From: JBEIFW01 sp044370695
Lineage (GTDB): Bacteria; Actinomycetota; Acidimicrobiia; Acidimicrobiales; Ilumatobacteraceae
Assembly: GCA_044370695.1 (NCBI GenBank)
Contig: JBILVB010000047.1
Span: 1-22,409 of the forward strand
Direction of reading: 5' to 3'
DNA: 22,409 nt
The notes under the pieces were generated by a model that saw only the letters and a program-made list of their open reading frames with translations, searched no databases and was not told where the DNA came from. Shown piece by piece: positions 1 through 6,137 of this stretch (the first letter of the stretch is position 1; the number at the start of each line of letters is the position of its first letter). A program made the position numbers and the translations under genes.

Positions 1-672
1 GGGGGGGTCTCGGCGGGGCCCCCGCGGGGGGTGGCCCCCGGGGCCGGGCATCGGCACCTCGCCCCCGGCTTCGATGGTGGCGATCAGGTCACCGTCGCTG
101 GCCCACATGTGGCACGTGTCCCGATTGACCAGGCTCATACGCCGCCGGTCCTCGACGCTCATCCGTTTCGGCGCGGCCACGACCGCATCGCCCGCCGCTT
201 CGGAGGCGTCGGCCTCGGCCTGGGCGGCCGAAAGCATCGGCCAGCGCGCCTGCATGACGACGGGAGCCATGGCCTGCAACAACGCCAGCACGTGGGTGCA
301 GCCGCGCGGTCCGCCGAACAATTCGCGCACCTTGTGCGTGAAGCCGCGGGCGATCGACACCCCGACGAGCGCTTGGTACGCCGCAGCGATGCGCTGACAA
401 CCATCGTGGGGATGCGACTCGAAGACGACCCGCACCGAAGAGATCGCGGCCGTGGCCATGGCCACCTCCACGTCGACCACCATGTGATGGAACTCGACCG
501 GCCCGCCCGGCACGCCGAAGGTGTGCTCGGGCGGGGACAGGTCGAGCACGACACCTCGCAGCAGCACGGTCTCGGAATCCTTGCGGAATGCCCGAACCTC
601 GTAGGTGCGTTCGTGGATGCTCGGGTAGGGCAGATCGGCGTAGTCGGCGTCGATACGGGCGGGCGCGGCCAT
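1..672 (-). CDS. DUF2889-type protein, 3' end cut by window edge
   Basis: The reading frame opens with an ATG at 672 and stays open for 224 codons to base 1, so the stop lies outside the window. The pattern resembles the DUF2889 family, whose function is unknown: a hydrophobic acidic strand (EFHHMVVDVEVAM, about residues 60-72), then HPHDGCQRIAAAYQALVG (about 87-104), then GFTHKVRELFGGPRGCTHV (about 110-128), and a later DTCHMW (about 185-190). The conserved Cys and His residues are all present. The last 20 or so visible residues are Pro/Gly/Arg-rich and are encoded by an extreme G/C run at 1-50, so the C-terminus may be distorted by a contig end. Only weak ribosome-binding sequence (GGGA) precedes the start. 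The next gene upstream on the same strand ends 41 bases away. The family assignment is from recalled motif pattern. Confidence 0.75.
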   Translation of the reverse strand, partial: MAAPARIDADYADLPYPSIHERTYEVRAFRKDSETVLLRGVVLDLSPPEHTFGVPGGPVEFHHMVVDVEVAMATAAISSVRVVFESHPHDGCQRIAAAYQALVGVSIARGFTHKVRELFGGPRGCTHVLALLQAMAPVVMQARWPMLSAAQAEADASEAAGDAVVAAPKRMSVEDRRRMSLVNRDTCHMWASDGDLIATIEAGGEVPMPGPGGHPPRGPRRDPP

Positions 673-713
673 GCCGTCCCGTCTACACCGGCGAGCCACC
701 TCCGGGCGAACGA

Positions 714-1004
714 TCAGGCGGCGAGACCGTCACGGTCGTCGCCGAGGACGACCTCGCCGGTGGCCAGCCGCCGGGCCGGGACGTGCTCGAACAGCCGGCC
801 GCCGGGGGCGAGCGCTCGCAGGTACACCCCGGCCCGCAGCTGCTCGTCGGTCACGACCAGTTGCACGGTGGCCCGGGGCAGCACCCAGCCGAGCGGGGCG
901 ACGGCCTCGTCGGGGACGCACAGCACGAGCCGCAATCGCATCCCGCTGTGGTTGCTCACGTCGACGCCGACCCGGTCGAGGAGGGCAAGGCTGAGATGCG
1001 CCAC
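714..1004 (-). CDS. small hypothetical protein, possibly 5'-frameshifted
   Basis: I do not recognise a family. The 96-residue product from a GTG start has a believable globular composition (VAHLSLALLDRVGVDVSN, then MRLRLVLCVPDEAV, ending in GEVVLGDDRDG) and codes with GC-rich third positions. It lacks a Shine-Dalgarno and a TANNNT element. The N-terminus looks incomplete: a second frame starting with GTG at 1059 reads MTPEDTLKPLAR and would join smoothly to APITPIVAHLSL if one base were removed from the C run at 1022-1025. The intact gene would then be about 114 residues, spanning 714-1059. It lies just upstream of the DUF2889 gene on the same strand and diverges from upp. Confidence 0.5.
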   Translation of the reverse strand: MAHLSLALLDRVGVDVSNHSGMRLRLVLCVPDEAVAPLGWVLPRATVQLVVTDEQLRAGVYLRALAPGGRLFEHVPARRLATGEVVLGDDRDGLAA

Positions 1005-1136
1005 GATCGGAGTGATCGGCGCCCCGGGCCAACGGCTTGAGGGTGTCCTCGGGTGTCACAAGGGATCTTGAGCACGCGCGACATCGGACGATGCCGGCTG
1101 CGCACCAGTTCGGGTTCGGCCTGCCACGATGGCGGG

Positions 1137-1763
1137 GTGGACATCACCGTGATCGACCATCCCCTGGCCGCCGAGCGTCTCGCCATCCTGCGTGACGCCC
1201 GCACGACGAACACCGAGTTCCGTCAGGCGCTCGACGGCCTCGGCGGGATGCTCGTCTACGAGGCCACCCGGCACCTGCCGACGGAGGACTGGACGGTGAC
1301 CACCCCGCTCGCCCCGGCCCCGGCCCGACGGCTGTCGGCCGTGCCCATGCTGGTGCCGATCCTGCGGGCCGGGGTCGGCCTGGTGAACCCGGCGCTGCGG
1401 CTGATCCCCCAGGCCGAGGTGGGCTTCGTCGGTCTGGCCCGCGACGAGACGACGTTCCAGCCCCACGCCTACCTGGCCAAGCTTCCCGAGCGGCTCGACG
1501 ACCGGCCGTGCTTCGTGCTCGACCCGATGCTGGCGACCGGCGGGTCGCTCGAGCACGCGCTCACGATCCTGGCCGACCGTGGGGCGCCGAGCCCGATCAA
1601 CGTGGTGTGCGTGCTCGCGGCCCCCGAGGGGATCGAGCGCATCGCCCGCTGCCCGGTGCAGGTGCGCATCACCACCGCAGCGGTCGACAGCCATCTCAAC
1701 GACAAGGCGTACATCGTCCCGGGCCTCGGCGACGCCGGGGACCGTCAGTTCGGCTTGTGGTGA
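1137..1763 (+). CDS. upp: uracil phosphoribosyltransferase
   Basis: Converts uracil and PRPP to UMP and pyrophosphate (pyrimidine salvage, cytosol). The 208-residue product has the family length and order: start MDITVIDHPL, VPILRAGVGLVNPALRLIP (about 73-91), the PRPP-binding loop FVLDPMLATGGSL (about 127-139), and the uracil-binding C-terminus AYIVPGLGDAGDR (about 191-203). The GTG at 1137 is chosen because family members begin with a similar VxDHPL segment; the frame is open further upstream but that part is not protein-like. There is no clear Shine-Dalgarno. A degenerate CACGAT lies 6 bases before the GTG and could be a weak leaderless -10. The 3' end overlaps the convergent transporter gene by 19 bases. 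In mycobacteria upp neighbours pmmB, and a PmmB-like gene is also nearby here. Confidence 0.96.
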   Translation: MDITVIDHPLAAERLAILRDARTTNTEFRQALDGLGGMLVYEATRHLPTEDWTVTTPLAPAPARRLSAVPMLVPILRAGVGLVNPALRLIPQAEVGFVGLARDETTFQPHAYLAKLPERLDDRPCFVLDPMLATGGSLEHALTILADRGAPSPINVVCVLAAPEGIERIARCPVQVRITTAAVDSHLNDKAYIVPGLGDAGDRQFGLW

Positions 1764-2935
1764 GCGGCGCCGGGCACGAGCCCGAGCACCACGGTGGCCA
1801 CCACCCCGAACGCCATCGCCACCACCATCCCGGCCCGGTAGGACGTGGCGTCGATCAAGCTGCCGGCGAGCGGCGGGCCGAGCAGGCCGCCGACACCGGC
1901 TGAGGTGTACAGCGCCCCGAGGATCCCGCCGAGGCCGGCGGTGCCGAACAGCCCGGCGGTGAACGCGGGCATGAGCGCGATGAACCCGCCGTAGCCGATG
2001 CCCATGGTGACGGCGAACGCCACCAGCACCGGGTACGAGCCGCCGGCGACGAGCCACAGCACGAAGCTGCCCGACAGCACGGCGAACGACAGGCGCAGCA
2101 ACGATCCGGGCGAGTTGCGGGCGCCGAGCGCGCCGAGGCCGAGCCGGCCGATGAGGCTCGACGCGCCGACGATGCCGACGAGGGTGGCCGCAGCGCCGGC
2201 GCCGATGCCTTCGTCCTCGGCGTAGGGCTTGAGGAACACGAACGGAACGAACAGGCACGTCGACATGGTGAGGCTCGCCAGGTAGAGCAGCACGAACCGC
2301 CGGTCGGTGACGATGGGACGCAGGTCGGGCACCGCGGTGGCGGCGGCACCCGGGGGCCGGGCGGCGACGATGCTGCACAGAGCGAGGGCGACGGCGCCGC
2401 CGACGCCGAGCACGACGTAGGACGTGCGCCAGCCGTACCGGTCGATGAGCCGGGTGGACAGCGGGGCGAGCACCAGGGTGCCGACCCCGATCCCCGCGAC
2501 GGCGACGCCGAGCGCCACGGTGCGGCGCCGCTCGAACCAGGCGCCGACGTTGGCCACCATCGGCACGTACGCGCAGGCGGTGGCGATCCCCATGCCCAGG
2601 CCGTAGGTGACGTAGCCGGCGGCGATCGAACCGACCCGGGACGTGGCCAGCAGCCCGGCGCCGAGGGCGACGGCGCCGACGAGCAGCACGGGCCGGGGCC
2701 CGTGACGGTCGGCGAGGCGGCCGGTCCACAGGCCGAGCACGTAGGTGACGAGCAGGGTGACGGCGAACATGAGCGCCGTGGCACCCTTGCCGGTGCCGAA
2801 GTCCTTGGCCATGGCCGAGAAGAACGACCCGAAGCTGTAGAGGATCCCGAACACGGTGAACGACCCGACGGCGGTTCCGGCCACGACGAGCCAGCCCCGG
2901 GGCGAGTCGAGATGCGCCGGGCGGGGCGCGGTCAT
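1745..2935 (-). CDS. MFS transporter, monocarboxylate/oxalate-formate-like
   Basis: Predicted 396-residue inner-membrane secondary transporter with about 12 hydrophobic segments. The N-terminus DSPRGWLVVAGTAVG resembles the D-G-x-x-G-W signature at the first helix of the MCT/OFA branch of the major facilitator superfamily. The loop between helices 2 and 3 carries GRLADRHGPRP, the MFS motif A, and a similar SLIGRLGLGALGARNS segment occurs in the second half. The substrate cannot be read from sequence; organic anions are the best guess from the subfamily. The ATG at 2935 overlaps the stop of the upstream hotdog gene as ATGA, so the two are probably translationally coupled. The frame is open further upstream, but only as a shadow of the hotdog gene. 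Confidence 0.9.
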   Translation of the reverse strand: MTAPRPAHLDSPRGWLVVAGTAVGSFTVFGILYSFGSFFSAMAKDFGTGKGATALMFAVTLLVTYVLGLWTGRLADRHGPRPVLLVGAVALGAGLLATSRVGSIAAGYVTYGLGMGIATACAYVPMVANVGAWFERRRTVALGVAVAGIGVGTLVLAPLSTRLIDRYGWRTSYVVLGVGGAVALALCSIVAARPPGAAATAVPDLRPIVTDRRFVLLYLASLTMSTCLFVPFVFLKPYAEDEGIGAGAAATLVGIVGASSLIGRLGLGALGARNSPGSLLRLSFAVLSGSFVLWLVAGGSYPVLVAFAVTMGIGYGGFIALMPAFTAGLFGTAGLGGILGALYTSAGVGGLLGPPLAGSLIDATSYRAGMVVAMAFGVVATVVLGLVPGAAHHKPN

Positions 2936-3846
2936 GGGAGCCGGTCGGCCGGGTAGCCGGCGTAGGACTCCTTGAACACCCCGGAGTGCAGGATCGCCAC
3001 GGCGACGGGGCGTCCGCTGGCTTCGGCGTGGATGGTGGTGCGCAGCCAGTGCGACTCCACCCGCCGGGTCTGGGCGAGGCCGACGACCTCTTGTTCGAGC
3101 CGGTAGGGCTCGTCGACGAACACCGGGCCGTCGAGGAGCCGGATCTCGAGATCGAGGAACAGCCCGACGGCCGGGCCCCGTACCGGCAGGTCGTTGCCGG
3201 CTTTCATGGCGAGGACGCTGATCATCTCGACCGGCACGATCGGGCGACCCCAGGGCGAACTCGCAGCACCGTCGGGCGTATACCACGGGTGGGGTTCGGT
3301 GATGGCCGCGACCTTGTCCTGCAACGAGAACGGGTACAGATCGCCGTTGTCTGCGGCCCACGGGATGCTGACCGGCTCGGCGACGGTGTGCCGGTGGCCG
3401 AGGCGGACCCGATCGACGACGAACAGCTCCCCGGGATCGCCGAGGCGGGCGAGGCGTCCGTCGAGTTCGCTGGCCGGATGGTCGGGGCCGACGCCGGCGG
3501 TGCCGGTGAGCACGGTGGCGCCGCCGTCCTTGACGGCCGACATGCGGGCGGAGTCGGCTCCGGTGGTGGTGAGCGTGGCCCGCACCTGGTCGCCTTCGAC
3601 GACCATGGTCTGGAAGTGAGCGCTGATGCAGCCGTGCGTGAACCAGCGTTGCCCCCACACGGCGACGGCCAGCGGGTCGAACTGGCTGAAGTGCGTGGGG
3701 CCTTCGATCGGGGCGCCGCGCAGGCCGAGTTTGGCGGCGGTGGCGTCGTCGTGGACGCTTGTGTGCCCGTCGTAGGTCTGCTCGGCGAGCATCTGGTGGG
3801 GTGACCGCCAGGGGCCGGTCAGTTCGATCGCGGTGTCGAAGTGCAC
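2932..3846 (-). CDS. double-hotdog (MaoC-like) family protein
   Basis: The 304-residue protein has the features of a MaoC-like hotdog fold: the segment SVHDDATAAKLGLRGAPIEG (about 30-49), a central helix (THFSQFDPLAVAVWG), then GCISAHFQTMVVEGDQVRATL (about 72-92), the usual pattern of a strand followed by a GD turn. The second half (DLEIRLLDGPVFVDEPYRLEQEVVG and HSGVFK near the end) looks like a second hotdog. The D-x4-H hydratase dyad is not seen in its exact spacing (D26 and H32 are one residue too far apart), so hydratase activity is uncertain. It could instead be an acyl-thioester-binding or degradative-pathway protein. The GTG start is preceded at 6 bases by TACGGT and has no Shine-Dalgarno. 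It is coupled to the downstream transporter gene. Confidence 0.8.
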   Translation of the reverse strand: MHFDTAIELTGPWRSPHQMLAEQTYDGHTSVHDDATAAKLGLRGAPIEGPTHFSQFDPLAVAVWGQRWFTHGCISAHFQTMVVEGDQVRATLTTTGADSARMSAVKDGGATVLTGTAGVGPDHPASELDGRLARLGDPGELFVVDRVRLGHRHTVAEPVSIPWAADNGDLYPFSLQDKVAAITEPHPWYTPDGAASSPWGRPIVPVEMISVLAMKAGNDLPVRGPAVGLFLDLEIRLLDGPVFVDEPYRLEQEVVGLAQTRRVESHWLRTTIHAEASGRPVAVAILHSGVFKESYAGYPADRLP

Positions 3847-3852
3847 CTACGC

Positions 3853-3858
3853 ACCGTA
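3853..3858 (-). promoter_or_regulatory. candidate -10 (TACGGT) for a leaderless hotdog-protein mRNA
   Basis: On the minus strand TACGGT is followed by 6 bases and then the GTG start at 3846. It matches the actinobacterial TANNNT -10 consensus, and transcription would begin at or next to the start codon. No convincing -35 is visible. Confidence 0.45.
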
Positions 3859-3865
3859 CGCCGCG

Positions 3866-5506
3866 CTAGTCGGCTCGGGCGCCGAGCAGCTCGGCGAGTG
3901 CAGCGAGATACGGGGCAGGATCCTCGTCGACCGCTTCGCCGTAGAGCTTCACCTTGGGTTCGGTGCCGCTCGGGCGGACCTGGACCCGGACGCCGCCGTC
4001 GAGTTCGAGCCGCAGCAGGTTGGCCTCGGGGAAGTCACGCACGGCGACGACGGCCCGGTCCCCCAGCGACGCAGGAGGCGCAGCCCGCATCCCTGCCACG
4101 GCGGCCGCCCCCGCCGTCGGGTCCATGCGCACCGACCGGTCGGCGAGGCGATGGCGGCCGTACCGCTCCTCGAGCGCCCCGAGCCGGGCCTCGAGCGTCG
4201 TGCCGGCGGCCTTGGCCACCGCAGCCGCCTCGGCCATCACCACGGCGGCGGTGATGCCGTCCTTGTCACGGGGGACGGGACTCACCAGATAGCCGAGCGC
4301 CTGTTCGTAGCCGAACACGAATCGGGAACCCGGGCGTTCGGCGATCGCCCGGGCGATCCACTTGAACCCGGTGAAGACCTCGGCGAACTCGATCCCGTGG
4401 TCAGCCGCCATGCGAGCCAGGAGGGTGGACGACACCACCGTCGTGACCACGAACCGATCGGCACCGCTGGTGTGGCGGAGCAGGTGGTCGGCGAGCAGCC
4501 ACCCGATCTCGTCGCCGTTGAGCACCCGCCACCCTCCGGCGGCCGTCGGGACGGCAACCGCGAGTCGATCGGCGTCGGGGTCGTTGGCGAGCACGAGGTC
4601 GACCCCGGTCCGGGCGGCGAGTGCGACGACGAGGTCCATGGCCCCCGGTTCCTCCGGGTTGGGAAATGCCACGGTGGGGAACGCCGGATCGGGTTCGGCC
4701 TGTTCGGGGACGACGACCGGGGCCGGGAACCCGCAGCGCTCGAACGCGGCACGCAGCGTTGCGCCACCGACACCGTGCATCGGGGTGTAGGCGACCCGCA
4801 CCGCTCGGGCCGACGGCACGTGGCGAACCGACGGTACGTGGGCGAGGTACGCCTCGACCGGCCCAGCGCCGGTGTGCACGATCAACGGGTCATCATCGGC
4901 CGCCAGAGGGGGCACGAGCGGGGTGGCGTCGATGGCCGCAGCGATCTCCCGGTCGGCCGGAGCGATGATCTGGGCGCCGTCCCCCAGGTACACCTTGTAG
5001 CCGTTGTCCGAGGCCGGGTTGTGGCTGGCGGTGACCACGACCCCAGCGCCGGCACCCAGGTGGGTGACGGCGAAGGCGGCGACGGGGGTGGGCACCCGGG
5101 GCGGCAGGACGAAGGCTCGGATCCCCGCCGCCGCGAACACCCGTGCCGAGTCGAGCGCGAACACGTCGGAGTTCGTTCGGGCGTCGTGCCCGATCACGAC
5201 GCCGCGCGCCGCCGCATCGGGGACGGCGGCGAGGAGGTAGGCGGCGAGCCCGGCGGCGGCTCGCCGAACCAGCACCCGGTTCATCCGCATCGGTCCGGCA
5301 CCGAGCGGACCTCGCAGACCGGCCGTGCCGAACTGCAGGCGGCCGGCGAACCGGGCGACGAGCACCGCCGGGTCACCGGCCAGCAGGGCGTCGAGTTCGG
5401 ACCGGGTGGCCGGGTCGGGGTCGGCCGCGCGCCAGGCCCGAGCGGCGGAGGTGGCGGCGGCGACCCGGTCGGCGTCAGGCGTCGGCACGGCCGGACATGC
5501 TGCCAT
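3866..5506 (-). CDS. pmmB: phosphoglucomutase/phosphomannomutase (PmmB/PgcA type)
   Basis: An alpha-D-phosphohexomutase that interconverts hexose-1- and hexose-6-phosphates (possibly also pentose phosphates) in the cytosol. The 546-residue length fits the long PgcA/PmmB subgroup rather than GlmM. Four domains are marked by: the phosphoserine loop TASHNPASDNGYKVY with Ser161; the metal loop NDPDADR with Asp309, 311 and 313; the sugar-recognition loops GFKWI (380-384) and GYEQALGY (399-406); and the phosphate-binding loop RPSGTEPKVKLY (511-522). All key residues are intact. The ATG at 5506 is the start; there is no Shine-Dalgarno. It diverges from the tyrosine phosphatase gene with only 61 bases between. 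The symbol follows the mycobacterial gene next to upp; whether it prefers glucose, mannose or deoxyribose phosphates is not decidable here. Confidence 0.92.
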   Translation of the reverse strand: MAACPAVPTPDADRVAAATSAARAWRAADPDPATRSELDALLAGDPAVLVARFAGRLQFGTAGLRGPLGAGPMRMNRVLVRRAAAGLAAYLLAAVPDAAARGVVIGHDARTNSDVFALDSARVFAAAGIRAFVLPPRVPTPVAAFAVTHLGAGAGVVVTASHNPASDNGYKVYLGDGAQIIAPADREIAAAIDATPLVPPLAADDDPLIVHTGAGPVEAYLAHVPSVRHVPSARAVRVAYTPMHGVGGATLRAAFERCGFPAPVVVPEQAEPDPAFPTVAFPNPEEPGAMDLVVALAARTGVDLVLANDPDADRLAVAVPTAAGGWRVLNGDEIGWLLADHLLRHTSGADRFVVTTVVSSTLLARMAADHGIEFAEVFTGFKWIARAIAERPGSRFVFGYEQALGYLVSPVPRDKDGITAAVVMAEAAAVAKAAGTTLEARLGALEERYGRHRLADRSVRMDPTAGAAAVAGMRAAPPASLGDRAVVAVRDFPEANLLRLELDGGVRVQVRPSGTEPKVKLYGEAVDEDPAPYLAALAELLGARAD

Positions 5507-5550
5507 GAGCCCGTACGGGACGTTCGATCACCACCGAGGCGCGCGTCCGG

Positions 5551-5560
5551 ATCGTACGGT
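5551..5560. promoter_or_regulatory. overlapping divergent -10 elements between pmmB and the tyrosine phosphatase gene
   Basis: The ten bases ATCGTACGGT contain TACGGT on the plus strand (5555-5560), 7 bases before the ATG of the phosphatase gene, and TACGAT on the minus strand (5551-5556), pointing to pmmB with an untranslated leader of roughly 35-40 bases. If both are real, the two promoters compete for the same DNA. -35 boxes are not evident. Confidence 0.4.
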
Positions 5561-5567
5561 GTCGACG

Positions 5568-6125
5568 ATGTGGACCGCGCCGCAGAACCGCCTCCTGGTC
5601 GTGTGCCATGCCAATCAGATCCGCTCCCCCATGGCGGCCGAGATGCTGCGGGTCCGGCTCGACCGGGAAGGGCTCGAGAACGAAGTGCGCTCCTCGGGGG
5701 TCGGCGCAGCGCCCGGCCGACCGCTGATGCCGGAGGCGGCCGCTGCGTTGACCCGTCGAGGGTTCGCAACCGGCCATGCCAGCCGGCGGTTCGATCGGCG
5801 GGAGGCCCGCGAGGCCGACGTCGTGATCACCCTCGCGAGAGCGCAGTTGCGCAGCATCGTGGGGGACGATCCGGCGCTGTTCCGTTCGACGTTCACCCTG
5901 AAAGAGCTGATCCGCCGCGGCGAACAGGCGGGTGGACGTCGAACCGGCGAGGCCTGGCCTGCGTGGTTGGGACGGATCGCGCCTGACCGCCGAGCGGCGA
6001 CGCTCCTACGAGACGACGCAGCCGACGATGTCGCCGATCCGATCGGGAAGCCGGCCGACGCCTACGAACGCTGCGCCGACGAACTCTCGGTCCTGATCGA
6101 GCGGCTGGTCGCTCTCCTGCGGTGA
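5568..6125 (+). CDS. low-molecular-weight protein-tyrosine phosphatase family protein
   Basis: Probable Wzb-like phosphatase that removes phosphate from tyrosines, most likely on the autokinase encoded convergently 12 bases away. The 185-residue protein has the N-terminal P-loop VCHANQIRSPMAAEML with the C-x5-R-S signature (Cys13, Arg19, Ser20) and the late general-acid loop ADPIG (Asp157). The loop interior HANQI differs from the more usual GNICR type, so substrate range may differ. The protein is somewhat longer than classical members (about 150 residues), with an Arg-rich insert around 115-145. The ATG at 5568 is preferred because the P-loop strand begins right after it; a GTG three codons upstream is possible. 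TACGGT 7 bases upstream and no Shine-Dalgarno suggest a leaderless message. Confidence 0.87.
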   Translation: MWTAPQNRLLVVCHANQIRSPMAAEMLRVRLDREGLENEVRSSGVGAAPGRPLMPEAAAALTRRGFATGHASRRFDRREAREADVVITLARAQLRSIVGDDPALFRSTFTLKELIRRGEQAGGRRTGEAWPAWLGRIAPDRRAATLLRDDAADDVADPIGKPADAYERCADELSVLIERLVALLR

Positions 6126-6137
6126 ACCGACGGTCGG

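Noticed and set aside
31..1071. Plus-strand open frame of 346 codons at the left end
   Set aside because: Antisense to the DUF2889 gene and the small unknown gene. The minus-strand frame shows family-like motifs while this one is His/Arg-rich without pattern.
1056..2729. Minus-strand open frame of 557 codons overlapping the MFS gene and upp
   Set aside because: Arg/His-rich product in another frame of the transporter and antisense to upp; no membrane segments or motifs.
3833..5986. Plus-strand open frame of 717 codons opposite pmmB
   Set aside because: Low-complexity Gly/Arg/Asp-rich translation antisense to the mutase, running on through the phosphatase gene in a different frame. It is a GC-driven shadow.
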